A stretch of DNA of 57,891 nucleotides from an uncultured Eubacteriales bacterium (GCA_934486965.1 CAKSQP010000001.1:1-57891); one strand, 5' to 3'. Shown: positions 32,290-41,100, counted from the stretch's first letter. The notes: a model not told the origin generated them from the sequence alone. Made by a program: numbers and translations.

Positions 32290-32958
32290 ATGTCAGAAGA
32301 AAACGTAAAGGAAAGCGGGCTTCCGACGGAGGAAATGCCTATCCACTGCCTTACCGTCATCGGTCAGGTCGAAGGACACTATATCCTGCCCGCGGAAACG
32401 AAAACAACAAAATACGAACACGTTCTTCCCGCGCTTGTCGCTATTGAAGAATCGGAAAAAGTCAAAGGTCTTCTTATTCTCTTAAACACCGTCGGGGGCG
32501 ACGTCGAAGCGGGGCTTGCGATTGCCGAAATGATAGCGGGAATGGATACGCCGACAGTTTCCCTCGTTCTCGGCGGCGGACATTCGATAGGAGTGCCTCT
32601 TGCGGTCTCCGCCGACTATTCCTTCATCGCGCCGACCGCGACCATGACCGTCCACCCCGTAAGAATGAACGGGCTTATCGTCGGAGTTCCGCAGACGTTT
32701 TCGTATTTTGACAAAATGCAGGACAGAATTATAAATTTCGTTTCGGAAAATTCCGACATTTCGGCAAACCGTTTCAGAGAACTAATGACTGCGACGGGCG
32801 GAATGGTGACAGACGTCGGAACGCTTCTCGACGGCGCGGAGGCGGTAAAGGAGGGCGTTATAAACGAGGTCGGCGGACTTCGCGACGCCATGAAAAAACT
32901 GCGCGGTATTATAAAGGAAAGGGAGAATAAAAATGTTCATATACTCGATAATGTGTGA
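32290..32958 (+). CDS. tepA: ClpP-like serine protease of the TepA type
   Basis: A 222-residue ClpP-fold protein without the usual ClpP length or partner signature. Catalytic residues can be placed as Ser99 in GGGHSIGVPLA and His122 in TMTVHPVR, with an Asp further on. TepA/YmfB of Bacillus subtilis has been linked to protein export and signal-peptide clearance and lies next to spoIIIE there. GGAGAG precedes the ATG. The tail overlaps a possible small YlzJ-like frame by 26 bases. Confidence 0.9.
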   Translation: MSEENVKESGLPTEEMPIHCLTVIGQVEGHYILPAETKTTKYEHVLPALVAIEESEKVKGLLILLNTVGGDVEAGLAIAEMIAGMDTPTVSLVLGGGHSIGVPLAVSADYSFIAPTATMTVHPVRMNGLIVGVPQTFSYFDKMQDRIINFVSENSDISANRFRELMTATGGMVTDVGTLLDGAEAVKEGVINEVGGLRDAMKKLRGIIKERENKNVHILDNV

Positions 32959-33133
32959 AAACGCCGTTCTGCCGCCGAAAAAAGAGCGAAAAAAAGCCGC
33001 CGAAGTCTTTTCGACCGATCCGGCGACATTTCTTTATTCTTCGGAAAGCGCTTCTTTGGCGAGCAAATCGGCATATTCATTGAGTGGCACTCCGCTGTGG
33101 CCCTCGACCTTGACGAACTTTATATCCATATAA
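32933..33133 (+). CDS. Possible YlzJ-like small protein
   Basis: A 66-codon frame starting MFIYSIMCENAVLPP behind AAAGGAAAGGGAG, overlapping the end of tepA. In Bacillus the small gene ylzJ follows tepA and its product starts in a similar way. The last third overlaps the opposite-strand RNase H gene by 100 bases and is low-complexity (Ser/Ala/Leu), so the 3' part may be chance reading. It could be a shortened or decaying homologue, or not a gene. Confidence 0.35.
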   Translation: MFIYSIMCENAVLPPKKERKKAAEVFSTDPATFLYSSESASLASKSAYSLSGTPLWPSTLTNFISI

Positions 33134-33708
33134 GGGCGGAATTTATCCATGAATTCAAGATAGTGCCTTGCACAGAAACTCTGCGCTTTCCATTTATGCT
33201 CATACCATTTTGAAATTCCGTAATAGTCGTGATATATCGTTATATCCCTTATTCCGTCCGCGGCTGTCGTCTTGACGGCAAACATCGCCGCCTGCAGTTC
33301 CCCTGCGACGTTTCTTGCCTCCGCCGCCTCCGGTCTCATGCCCCACGCGCGGTGAGTCGTGACGTTTCCGCTTTTTATAAGGATACAGCCGTAGGAATAT
33401 CTGCGGCGTTCGGCGTCGTAACTTCCGTCGATATACGCTATCATCTTCCCCTGCGGGATTTCGTTTGAAAGATTTTCCGCAACGGTATTGTAATCCGCAA
33501 TTTTTTCCGCTTTCGACCTGCGTTTTTTCGCGGGTCTTTCTTTTTCGGTAAAAGTCTGCGCCAGATAGTCTTCGGCGTCTTTCATATTGTCGAAACTTTT
33601 ATATTCCGCGTCCTTAAAGCCGACGACCTGATCCTTGCACTCTTCCCAATGCCTGAATATTCCTGTTTTTCTGCCGTTTCTAACGGCGTAATACCGCAAT
33701 TTTGCCAT
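33034..33708 (-). CDS. Ribonuclease H with N-terminal viroplasmin domain
   Basis: A 224-residue protein. Residues 4-52 are the Cauli_VI/viroplasmin RNA-DNA hybrid-binding domain (YYAVRNGRKTGIFRHWEECKDQVVGFKDAEYKSF). A basic linker leads to an RNase HI domain from about 88. Catalytic acids: Asp94 (YIDGSYD), Glu137 (GELQA), Asp161 (YHDYYG) and Asp214 (EYADLLAKEA), plus His204 in VEGHSG. It removes RNA from RNA-DNA hybrids. It is transcribed toward tepA, and its 3' end overlaps the YlzJ-like frame. The start follows GGAGAATG. Confidence 0.92.
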   Translation of the reverse strand: MAKLRYYAVRNGRKTGIFRHWEECKDQVVGFKDAEYKSFDNMKDAEDYLAQTFTEKERPAKKRRSKAEKIADYNTVAENLSNEIPQGKMIAYIDGSYDAERRRYSYGCILIKSGNVTTHRAWGMRPEAAEARNVAGELQAAMFAVKTTAADGIRDITIYHDYYGISKWYEHKWKAQSFCARHYLEFMDKFRPYMDIKFVKVEGHSGVPLNEYADLLAKEALSEE

Positions 33709-33805
33709 TTCATTCTCCGTTTTTTATTCTTCTGTAATGATACCATTATTTTCGGGCAAAGTCAAGACGGAAAGCATATACTGTGTTATAAAGACTCTCG
33801 GAGTG

Positions 33806-34663
33806 ATGATTTTGAAAACTCAAATATTCGCCGTCCTCGGAGGAGACCTGCGCTCCGCCGCGGCGGAAAAGATACTGTCGGGCTTTTTTGCGACCCGTCT
33901 TTTCGGCTTTGAAAAACTCGGAAAAAATCCCGAAATTCTCACAAAAACGCTTGAAAACGCGGACTTCGTGCTTCTTCCCCTGCCGTTAAGCGCCGACGGG
34001 AAGACCTTAAACGCGCCTTTTTCCGAAAAGGAGACTTTTCTTTCGGAAATTCTGCCCGCTATCCCCGAAAAAGCCGTGATATTCGGGGCGAATATCCCCG
34101 AAAATTTCAAGGACGAAAAGCACGTCTTTATCGACCTTTTTGCCCGCGACGACATACAGATACTCAACGCCGTTCCGACAGCCGAGGGAGCAATCGCCGA
34201 GGCGATAAACGAAACCGAGAAAACACTCTGGCGCTCGAAATGCCTCGTCGTCGGTTTCGGCAGGATAGGAAAAGCCCTCGCGTTCCGCTTAAAGGCGCTC
34301 GGCGCCGACGTGACGGTCTCCGCAAGAAAAGACAAGGACTTTGCGGAAATTTCGGCGTTCGGCTTTACGCCCGCAAGAAGCGATCGGCTTTGCGCCGTCA
34401 TAAAGGATTCGGACATCGTTTTCAACACCGTCCCGATACGGCTGATAGGCGAAAAAGAACTTCTCGCGGCGCAAAAAGAAACGCTCTTTATCGACCTTGC
34501 CTCAAAACCCGGCGGAATAGATTTTTCCGTCGCCGAAAACTCAGGGCTTAAGGTTCTGTGGCTGCTGTCGCTTCCGGGGAAGACCGCGCCGAAGACCGCA
34601 GGCGAAATTATCGCCGAAACCGTACTTCATATCCTGAAAGGAGGAGAAACAAATGGAGAATGA
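33806..34663 (+). CDS. spoVFA: Dipicolinate synthase subunit A
   Basis: A 285-residue Rossmann-type dehydrogenase subunit. ATG at 33806 has GGAG close upstream; the N-terminus then reads MILKTQIFAVLGGDLRSAAAEKIL as in DpaA. A second nucleotide-binding stretch, CLVVGFGRIGKALAFRLKALGADVTVSAR, lies near residues 150-180. With subunit B it oxidises the lysine-pathway intermediate (4-hydroxy-tetrahydrodipicolinate) to dipicolinic acid in the mother cell for loading into the spore core. It overlaps subunit B by 11 bases. No convincing sigma-K promoter could be fixed by eye. Many Clostridia lack this pair and use an electron-transfer-flavoprotein route. Confidence 0.92.
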   Translation: MILKTQIFAVLGGDLRSAAAEKILSGFFATRLFGFEKLGKNPEILTKTLENADFVLLPLPLSADGKTLNAPFSEKETFLSEILPAIPEKAVIFGANIPENFKDEKHVFIDLFARDDIQILNAVPTAEGAIAEAINETEKTLWRSKCLVVGFGRIGKALAFRLKALGADVTVSARKDKDFAEISAFGFTPARSDRLCAVIKDSDIVFNTVPIRLIGEKELLAAQKETLFIDLASKPGGIDFSVAENSGLKVLWLLSLPGKTAPKTAGEIIAETVLHILKGGETNGE

Positions 34664-35228
34664 AAAGCCGCGCATAGGGTTTGCGCTCTGCGGCTCTTTC
34701 TGCACTTTCACACGGACGGTCGCCGTTCTCGAAAAACTCGCCCGTGATTACGATATATACCCGATAATGTCGGAGGTCGCCTTTTCGACCGACACACGTT
34801 TCGGCAAAAGCGAAGACTTCCGCACTCAGATAAAAAATATCTGCCGAAAGGAAATAATTCATACCGTAAAAGAAGCGGAGCCTATCGGGCCGAAAAAGAT
34901 GTTTGACGCGCTGGTCGTCGCGCCCTGCACCGGAAACACCCTCGCGAAACTTTCGTCGGGAATAGCCGACAGCAGCGTTTCCCTCGCCGTCAAAGCGCAT
35001 CTTCGGAACGGCAGACCCGTCGTCGTCGCCGTTTCTTCAAACGACGCTCTCGCGGCAAACGCCGAGAATATCGGCAGGCTGTTAAACCGCGAAAACTTTT
35101 ATTTCGTCCCGTTCGGGCAGGACGACGCGGAGACAAAACCGCGTTCGCTCGTCGCCGAAATGGAAAAAATCCCGCAGACGCTCTCATCGGCGCTTAACGG
35201 AATTCAGATACAACCGATGCTTATATGA
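34653..35228 (+). CDS. spoVFB: Dipicolinate synthase subunit B
   Basis: A 191-residue flavoprotein-fold subunit (phosphopantothenoylcysteine decarboxylase-like). It begins PRIGFALCGSFCTFTRTVAVLEKL and carries DALVVAPCTGNTLAKLSSGIADSSVSLAVKAHLRNGRPVVVAVSSNDAL, matching DpaB. AGGAGG lies in the last codons of subunit A. A hairpin follows the stop. Confidence 0.92.
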   Translation: MENEKPRIGFALCGSFCTFTRTVAVLEKLARDYDIYPIMSEVAFSTDTRFGKSEDFRTQIKNICRKEIIHTVKEAEPIGPKKMFDALVVAPCTGNTLAKLSSGIADSSVSLAVKAHLRNGRPVVVAVSSNDALAANAENIGRLLNRENFYFVPFGQDDAETKPRSLVAEMEKIPQTLSSALNGIQIQPMLI

Positions 35229-35233
35229 CATAC

Positions 35234-35256
35234 GGCGGACCGACAGACGGTCCGCC
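35234..35256 (+). terminator. Hairpin after spoVFB
   Basis: GGCGGACCG, loop ACAGA, CGGTCCGCC, then TCTCTTTACTTTATTTT. The T-run is interrupted but rich. Confidence 0.7.
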
Positions 35257-35260
35257 TCTC

Positions 35261-35289
35261 TTTACTTTATTTTGCTTTTGTGCTATAAT
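35261..35289 (+). promoter_or_regulatory. Promoter of the glycosyltransferase gene
   Basis: TTTACT (35261-35266), 17-base spacer, TATAAT (35284-35289), giving a leader of about 250 bases. Confidence 0.7.
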
Positions 35290-35295
35290 AAATAT

Positions 35296-35544
35296 ACAAA
35301 TACATACAGGGGAGAAAATATATGTCCGACCCGTTACTCAGTTGAAAATATCTTTCAAAGCACCTGAAAGCGTAATAGGACATATAAAAATCTTGAGATC
35401 CTCTGTTCGGAAACCTACTCAAAAGCCCCGAAATAACTGTCGGTAAAGGAAATGCCGCTTCACCTGAAGGTGTGTGCAAAAATGAAATTTACGGGAGGCA
35501 TTTATATGCCTTCTGCGGTATACGGAAAAAGGCGAGGAAATGAA
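35296..35544 (+). ncRNA. Unassigned structured 5' leader before the glycosyltransferase
   Basis: Complementary segments in order: ATATGTCC (35320-35327) with GGACATAT (35378-35385), enclosing GTTAC/GTAAT and TTGAAA/TTTCAA; TTCGG (35406-35410) with CCGAA (35428-35432); CACC/GGTG (35461-35472); and GGAGGCAT/ATGCCTTC (35494-35513) just before the ribosome site. A 7-codon frame, MSDPLLS, with GGGGAG upstream starts inside the first stem at 35322. I cannot match it to any riboswitch class I know. It may be a regulatory leader or chance structure. Confidence 0.4.
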
Positions 35545-36450
35545 ATGAACGGAAAAGTTTCGATAATAATACCCGTTTACAACGGCGAAAACTATATGCG
35601 CGAGGCAATTGACAGCGCGCTTGCCCAGACATACAAAAATATTGAAATAATCGTCGTAAACGACGGTTCGACCGACAGGACGGAAGAGATCGCAAAAAGT
35701 TACGGCGACAAAATAGTTTACGTTTCGAAAGAAAACGGAGGCTCTTCGTCGGCGCTTAACGCAGGCATTAAAAAGATGACGGGCGACTTCTTTTCGTGGC
35801 TCTCGCACGACGACCTTTACCTTCCCGAAAGGACCGAAGAACTTATGAAGGCGTGGTCGGGCGACGAAAACGAAGCGGTGATTTGCTACGAAAAACTGAT
35901 CGACGGCGACGGAAACCCGCTCTTTTACGCAAAAAAAAGCCCCGTCGGACATTTTTCCGCGGAAGAGATGATGACTTCTTTCAGCAGGAGAAAAAGAATC
36001 AACGGGTGCTGTATACTTATCCCGAAAAAACTCATTGATAAGACGGGATTTTTCGACGAAACCTTTGTTTTTATCAACGATGTTGACTACTGGCTCCGTC
36101 TCTGTTGCGAGGGAGCGTCCTTCGAACGGATAGACAAACCCTTAGTAAAATCAAGAATTCACGGCGGACAGGTCACCGTCAAAAAAGCGAATCTTTACAA
36201 AACAGAGACGGAAAGACTCGAAAAAAAGATGCTTTCGCACATTACCGAGAACAGGGAAAGTCTCAGCGGGTTTACCGTCCCGTTTCTTCTGATATGCGCA
36301 AACGGCAATCAGAAGGAAACGATAAAAGAAGCCTTTGAAAAACTCGATCTTTCAGCGGGACAAAAAGCAAAGATACGTTTCAGAGTCTTTACCGGAAGAA
36401 TTTACTCGTTCTTAAAGGGAATTTATAAAAAAATATTTTTCGGAAGATAA
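35545..36450 (+). CDS. Family 2 glycosyltransferase
   Basis: A 301-residue GT-A fold enzyme. ATG at 35545 after GCGAGGAAATGA is chosen because the fold starts MNGKVSIIIPVYNGENYMREAIDSAL. The nucleotide-sugar site is VVNDGSTDRTEEIA (about residues 34-47), the DXD-like motif SHDDLY sits at about 90-95, and NDVDYWLRLC further on is typical of the acceptor side. It likely transfers a sugar to a surface polymer or lipid. No partner glycan genes are adjacent. It is separated from the convergent EamA gene by a shared terminator. Confidence 0.9.
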   Translation: MNGKVSIIIPVYNGENYMREAIDSALAQTYKNIEIIVVNDGSTDRTEEIAKSYGDKIVYVSKENGGSSSALNAGIKKMTGDFFSWLSHDDLYLPERTEELMKAWSGDENEAVICYEKLIDGDGNPLFYAKKSPVGHFSAEEMMTSFSRRKRINGCCILIPKKLIDKTGFFDETFVFINDVDYWLRLCCEGASFERIDKPLVKSRIHGGQVTVKKANLYKTETERLEKKMLSHITENRESLSGFTVPFLLICANGNQKETIKEAFEKLDLSAGQKAKIRFRVFTGRIYSFLKGIYKKIFFGR

Positions 36451-36454
36451 AAAG

Positions 36455-36475
36455 ACCGCCTCAAACTGAGGCGGT
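36455..36475. terminator. Bidirectional terminator between glycosyltransferase and EamA genes
   Basis: ACCGCCTCA, loop AAC, TGAGGCGGT, then TCTTTTG on the plus strand and TCTTTTTAT on the minus strand. The EamA stop codon lies within the stem. Confidence 0.85.
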
Positions 36476-37309
36476 TCTTTTGTTATCAATTATGCACCAG
36501 ACGGTTACCGTTACTATAACAACAGCGCCGCCGACAAGCGACAGGACGGACGGATATTCCTTTGCGAAGATCGCGACCCAGACGGGATTCAGTAGCGGTT
36601 CGGCGGCGGAAAGCAGTGAACACGCGAGCGGCGGACAGTTTTCGGACGCCAATGCAAGCAGGATATACGGAATTCCGAGTTGAACAACGCCTAAAATCAC
36701 AACGCCGGTGATCGCCGAAACGGAAATCGGCGTCGGAAAAACAAACATAAACGGAATTCCGACGGCGGCGGTGAGCAGATGTCCGAGGAAAAGACCGCTC
36801 GTCTTCTCCTCGCCCTTGCAGTCGCCGACGGAAATGAACATTCCCGCCATGAAAAGCCCCGCGCAAAGCCCCAAAAGATTGCCCAAGGTGTGTCCGCTTT
36901 CAAGACCGTCTATTGCAAAAAGCGAAATTCCGCCAAGAGTGACGATGACGGTGACGATATCGACCGCGGAAAATTTCTGATGTCTGAAAATCGCGGAAAA
37001 GAGCATTATAAAAATCGGCGCGGTGAATTGCAGGACTATCGCGTTTGCCGAAGTCGTAAGTTTGCTTGCCCCGACAAAGCAAAGGAAAGTTGCCGCAAGA
37101 AAAAACATACTTTTCGCGACGTTTTTATTGAAAAATATTTTCTGCTTTGTTATCAAAGCGAAAACAAGCACCGTAAGAGCCGAAAAAAGACTGCGGAATC
37201 CTGCTATTACAAGCGGATTCCAGTCTATCATTTTTATGAAAATGCCCGCAATACTCCAAAGAACGGAGCAGCAGAGCATTTGAAGAATAGCAATGTTTTT
37301 CTTTTTCAT
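36461..37309 (-). CDS. EamA-family (drug/metabolite) transporter
   Basis: A 282-residue membrane protein with ten hydrophobic segments in two EamA repeats (MLCCSVLWSIAGIFIKMIDWNPLVIAGFRSLFSAL begins the first; LGLCAGLFMAGMFISVGDCKG the second). ATG at 37309 is chosen because it overlaps the phosphofructokinase stop (ATGA) and the membrane fold begins there. The family exports or imports amino acids and metabolites; the substrate is unknown. It is last in the trmB-pfp-EamA string. Confidence 0.9.
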   Translation of the reverse strand: MKKKNIAILQMLCCSVLWSIAGIFIKMIDWNPLVIAGFRSLFSALTVLVFALITKQKIFFNKNVAKSMFFLAATFLCFVGASKLTTSANAIVLQFTAPIFIMLFSAIFRHQKFSAVDIVTVIVTLGGISLFAIDGLESGHTLGNLLGLCAGLFMAGMFISVGDCKGEEKTSGLFLGHLLTAAVGIPFMFVFPTPISVSAITGVVILGVVQLGIPYILLALASENCPPLACSLLSAAEPLLNPVWVAIFAKEYPSVLSLVGGAVVIVTVTVWCIIDNKRTASV

Positions 37310-38538
37310 TTTCCGAATTTGAAATGTTTCGGCAGACCTCTTTCGGTCGGAACTGTGATTTCGCCCTCGATAAGCGGCAGGATCTGCCAAAGAAGTTCGT
37401 CCTTTATGTTATTTTTTTCGTCGGTTATCATTTCAACGGGAACGGTCTTCGTTTTGTTCGCGATATCTTCGGCGTGAACGCAGTCATATTCGATTTTATA
37501 ACCGTCGCCCTCTCTGCGGCGAAGAACGGTGACGTATCCGTTATTCGTTTCGGATCTCGTCGAAAACGCGACCGAGGTTTTTCCCGTCTCGAAAGACTCT
37601 TCGATATCGGTTTTCGAGAGGATATGCGACGCACAGCGCTGCGGAAGATTGAGTTCGACCGAACGGACCTTACAGCCTATCTTTTCCTTGACAAGTCCCT
37701 CAAGATATTTCGCGGTGCCCGCAAGATAGCGGTGTCCGAAAATATCGACGGCGCCGCTCTGTTTTTTCTCGCCGACATATTCTCCGCTCTCGGTTTTTAT
37801 CCCTTCGGAGACTGCGACGACGACGTTCGGCTTTATTTCAAGTTGTTTTTTGAGGTCGGCAATAAATTTTTCTTCGTCGAACGCAACTTCGGGAAGATAA
37901 ATAAGGTCGGCGGTGTTTTCGCCCAAAATTCTCGGAAGACCCGCGGCGGCGGTGAGCCACCCCGCGTCTCTGCCCATGACCTCGACAATCGTCACGGCTT
38001 TAGTCGTATAGACCGAGCAGTCGCAGGCAATTTCCTGCATTACCGTCGCGACGTATTTTGCCGCAGAGCCGAAACCGGGGGTATGGTCGGTTCCCATAAG
38101 GTCGTTGTCTATCGTCTTCGGAACGCCCATAAATACCATTTCGTAATTTTGCTTTTTCGAATATTCCGAAAGTTTTACGACGGTATCCATCGAATCGTTT
38201 CCGCCGATATAGAAAAAGTAGCGGATATCGTATCTTTTGAAAAAAGAAAACAGTTTTTCGTATTCGGAAAGGTCGTCTCCGTGCGGATCGGCAAGTTTTT
38301 TGCGGCAGGAGCCGAGAGCCGCGGCGGGAGTGCAGACAAGCGAATATTTTTCCTCTTCATTAAGGGGTTTTATTTTGAAAACGTCTTCACGCAGAAGCCC
38401 CTCTATTCCGTTTTTCATTCCGAAAATCTCGTTTATATGCGACGATTTTTCGGCGGCGTGCAAAATTCCGGCAAGCGTTGCGTTGATAGCGCTCGTAGGA
38501 CCGCCGGACTGTCCTACAACCGCGTTTCCCTTTATCAT
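37306..38538 (-). CDS. pfp: Pyrophosphate-dependent phosphofructokinase
   Basis: A 410-residue phosphofructokinase. Substrate-class motifs: GGNDS at residues 112-116 and PKTIDND at 140-146. Lys in the second motif is the mark of enzymes using pyrophosphate rather than ATP; MGRDAGWL at 188-195 binds fructose 6-phosphate. It interconverts fructose 6-phosphate and fructose 1,6-bisphosphate reversibly, saving ATP in fermenters. AGGAG precedes the ATG. It lies 10 bases after trmB and overlaps the EamA gene. Confidence 0.94.
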   Translation of the reverse strand: MIKGNAVVGQSGGPTSAINATLAGILHAAEKSSHINEIFGMKNGIEGLLREDVFKIKPLNEEEKYSLVCTPAAALGSCRKKLADPHGDDLSEYEKLFSFFKRYDIRYFFYIGGNDSMDTVVKLSEYSKKQNYEMVFMGVPKTIDNDLMGTDHTPGFGSAAKYVATVMQEIACDCSVYTTKAVTIVEVMGRDAGWLTAAAGLPRILGENTADLIYLPEVAFDEEKFIADLKKQLEIKPNVVVAVSEGIKTESGEYVGEKKQSGAVDIFGHRYLAGTAKYLEGLVKEKIGCKVRSVELNLPQRCASHILSKTDIEESFETGKTSVAFSTRSETNNGYVTVLRRREGDGYKIEYDCVHAEDIANKTKTVPVEMITDEKNNIKDELLWQILPLIEGEITVPTERGLPKHFKFGK

Positions 38539-38548
38539 AATATCTCCT

Positions 38549-39166
38549 TTATTTCCCGTCGGGGGTCGCCTTTAAGTGGTAAATATTCATTCCCTGCTCC
38601 GAAAAACGGGTCTCATATTCGGTCATGACCTCGTTTTCGATATCGGTCGAATGGAGGTCGGTCGTGACTTCCGAAAGGATAAAACCCGCGTCGGTAAATT
38701 CTTCAAGCGAAAAATTGAAAAGCCCCTCGTTGTCGGTCTTCATCTTTATAAAACCGCCCGATTTAAGCAGTTTTTTATAAATTTCAAGAAAACTTCTGTA
38801 TGTAAGTCTGCGCGACGTATGTCTCTTTTTCGGCCATGGGTCGGAAAAATTGAGATAAATAACATCAAGGCTGTGTTCCTTGCATATCTCAGGCAGTTTC
38901 GTTGCGTCTTCAAGCAGAAATCTGACGTTTTCAAGACCTTTTTCCTTGCATTTTTCGGCTGCCATCACCATTACGTCGGGAACTTTTTCCATTGCGAAAT
39001 AAGCGGTTTCGGGGTGAAGTTCGGCAAGTCCCGCAATGAATTTTCCTTTTCCGCAGCCTATCTCAAGACACGCTTTTTTGCCGTCGGGTACGGTTATTTC
39101 ACTTACAAACATTTCTCCGCATCTTTCAAGACGCGGAACGGTGTTTTTCTTCTTTCTCGCTCTCAT
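38549..39166 (-). CDS. trmB: tRNA (guanine-46-N7)-methyltransferase
   Basis: A 205-residue SAM-dependent enzyme that makes m7G46 in the variable loop of tRNAs. SAM motif LEIGCGKGKFI (about residues 35-45), family motif FSDPWPKKRHTSRRLT (about 107-122) and MKTDNEGLF near 150 are all present. GAGGATAAA precedes the ATG, with a promoter upstream. Confidence 0.95.
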   Translation of the reverse strand: MRARKKKNTVPRLERCGEMFVSEITVPDGKKACLEIGCGKGKFIAGLAELHPETAYFAMEKVPDVMVMAAEKCKEKGLENVRFLLEDATKLPEICKEHSLDVIYLNFSDPWPKKRHTSRRLTYRSFLEIYKKLLKSGGFIKMKTDNEGLFNFSLEEFTDAGFILSEVTTDLHSTDIENEVMTEYETRFSEQGMNIYHLKATPDGK

Positions 39167-39187
39167 TTTATCCTCTTTCGTCTGTAT

Positions 39188-39216
39188 ATTTTATCACAAA
39201 CATAAGTCAAATTCAA
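39188..39216 (-). promoter_or_regulatory. Promoter of the trmB-pfp-EamA operon
   Basis: Minus-strand TTGAAT (39211-39216), 17-base spacer, TAAAAT (39188-39193). An overlapping alternative is TTGACT, 16 bases, TATACA. Confidence 0.65.
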
Positions 39217-39222
39217 GTGTTT

Positions 39223-41091
39223 TCAGACCATTTTGAAATAAATTAAAAGGACCGAAACGTCCGCGGGACTGACTCCCGAAATACGGCTTGCCTGCCCGAC
39301 GTTCTGCGGTTTTACTTTATTTAGTTTCTGCCTTGCTTCAAGCCGCAGACCCGCTATCTGCGAATAGTCGAAGTCTTCGGGCAGTTTTTTTGTTTCGAGT
39401 TTTTTGAACTGCTCGACCTGCAGGAGTTGTCTTTTTATATATCCGTCGTAGCGGATATCGACCTCGGCGGCTTCGGTTATATAGTCGGGAAGATCGGGAC
39501 GGTCTTTATCGACGGGGGCGAGCATTTCATACGAAAGTTCGGGGCGTTTCACAAGGTCGGAAAGCGAAATTCCCGTAACTATCGGCGTGCTTTCCGCCTT
39601 TTCGAAAATTTCCGAAAGGACGGGAGAAGGCGGAATGAAAGTTTTCTTCATTCTTTCTTTTTCCGCTTCGATTTTTGCCTGTTTTTCAAGGAATTTTTGA
39701 TATCTTTCCTCCGAAATAAGCCCTATTTCATGACCTGTCGGAGTAAGTCTGCGGTCGGCGTTATCCTGCCTTAAAATAAGGCGGTATTCGCTCCGCGACG
39801 TCATCATTCTGTACGGTTCGCGCGTTCCCTTTACGACCAGATCGTCGATAAGCGTTCCGATGTAGGAAGTTGAACGGTCGAGAACGAGCATTTCGCGGTT
39901 TTTGCAAAGCATTGCGGCGTTTATTCCCGCGATAAGCCCCTGAGCGGCGGCTTCTTCGTAGCCCGAAGTGCCGTTGAACTGACCCGCGCCGAAAAGTCCC
40001 GAAACTTTTTTCGTTTCAAGGGTCGGGCGCAGTTCGAGAGGGTCTATGCAGTCGTATTCGATAGCGTAGGCGTTTCGCATGACCTCGGCATGCTCGAACC
40101 CGACAAGAGAGCGTATCATCTTTATCTGAACGTCTTCGGGAAGAGACGAACTCATTCCCTGCAAATACATTTCTTCGGTTTTTTCGCCCATCGGCTCAAG
40201 GAAAAGTTGATGTCTTTCCTTATCGGCAAAGCGGACGACCTTATCTTCGATACTCGGGCAGTACCGCGGACCTATCCCGTGGATATTTCCCGAATACAAC
40301 GGCGAACGGTGGAGATTTTCGCGTATTATGCGGTGCGTTTCGGCATTCGTATAGACAAGATAGCACGGCAGTTTGTTTTTGCCGATGAATTTTCCCTCGT
40401 TTTCAAAGGAAAACGGCACTATTTTGTCGTCGCCCTCCTGAACCGACAGTTTTTCGAGGTCGACAGAACTTTTTCTTATTCTTGCGGGCGTTCCCGTCTT
40501 GAAACGCATGAATTCAAGCCCGAAAGCCTGCAAACTTTCCGAAAGCCCCTTTGACGCGAACATTCCGTCGGGACCCGAAGAATAAGAGACGTCCCCGACG
40601 AAAATTTTACCCTCAAGATATGTTCCCGTGGCGATAACGACGGCGTTTGCCGAAAAAACCGCACCGAGGTGGGTCGTCAACAGGAATTTTCCGTCTTTTT
40701 TCTCTATTTTCTTTATCTCCGCCTGTTTCATAAACAGGTTTTTTTCGTGTTCGAGAGTGACTTTCATCACTTCCTGATATTTACGTCTGTCCGCCTGAAT
40801 ACGGAGCGAATGGACGGCGGGACCTTTGCCGCGGTTCAACATTCTGCTCTGCAAAAAGATTTTATCGGCGGCTTTTCCCATTTCGCCGCCCAAAGCGTCA
40901 AGCTCGCGGACAAGATGCCCCTTTGCCGTTCCGCCTATCGACGGATTGCAGGGCATATTTCCGACGGCGTCAAGGCTAATAGTGAAAAGAGCCGTACGAC
41001 AGCCGAGACGGGCGGCGGCAAGCGACGCTTCAACTCCCGCGTGTCCCGCACCTATGACAGCAACTTCGAAATCCTCCGCAAAATATTCCAT
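39223..41091 (-). CDS. mnmG: tRNA uridine-5-carboxymethylaminomethyl modification enzyme MnmG (GidA)
   Basis: A 622-residue FAD protein that, with MnmE, builds the cmnm5 group on U34 of several tRNAs. The FAD loop is VIGAGHAGVEASLAAARLG (residues 11-29), followed by NPSIGGTAKGHLVRE and the family's GTSGYEEAAAQGLIAG. The C-terminal helical part (YIKRQLLQVEQFKKLE, SGVSPADVSVLLIYFK) that contacts MnmE is intact. It is 9 bases downstream of mnmE. Confidence 0.96.
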   Translation of the reverse strand: MEYFAEDFEVAVIGAGHAGVEASLAAARLGCRTALFTISLDAVGNMPCNPSIGGTAKGHLVRELDALGGEMGKAADKIFLQSRMLNRGKGPAVHSLRIQADRRKYQEVMKVTLEHEKNLFMKQAEIKKIEKKDGKFLLTTHLGAVFSANAVVIATGTYLEGKIFVGDVSYSSGPDGMFASKGLSESLQAFGLEFMRFKTGTPARIRKSSVDLEKLSVQEGDDKIVPFSFENEGKFIGKNKLPCYLVYTNAETHRIIRENLHRSPLYSGNIHGIGPRYCPSIEDKVVRFADKERHQLFLEPMGEKTEEMYLQGMSSSLPEDVQIKMIRSLVGFEHAEVMRNAYAIEYDCIDPLELRPTLETKKVSGLFGAGQFNGTSGYEEAAAQGLIAGINAAMLCKNREMLVLDRSTSYIGTLIDDLVVKGTREPYRMMTSRSEYRLILRQDNADRRLTPTGHEIGLISEERYQKFLEKQAKIEAEKERMKKTFIPPSPVLSEIFEKAESTPIVTGISLSDLVKRPELSYEMLAPVDKDRPDLPDYITEAAEVDIRYDGYIKRQLLQVEQFKKLETKKLPEDFDYSQIAGLRLEARQKLNKVKPQNVGQASRISGVSPADVSVLLIYFKMV

Positions 41092-41100
41092 AATATCCCC

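Larger units (their letters stand above)
35229..35544. other. Interval between dipicolinate synthase and glycosyltransferase genes
   Basis: It contains a hairpin (35234-35256), a promoter (35261-35289) and a transcribed leader with several complementary segments (35296-35544), each listed separately. No protein-coding gene beyond a 7-codon frame is visible. Confidence 0.6.

Noticed and set aside
33737..33805. Longer N-terminus for dipicolinate synthase subunit A
   Set aside because: The extra 23 residues do not fit the family and lie over the AT-rich promoter zone; ATG at 33806 starts at the conserved fold.
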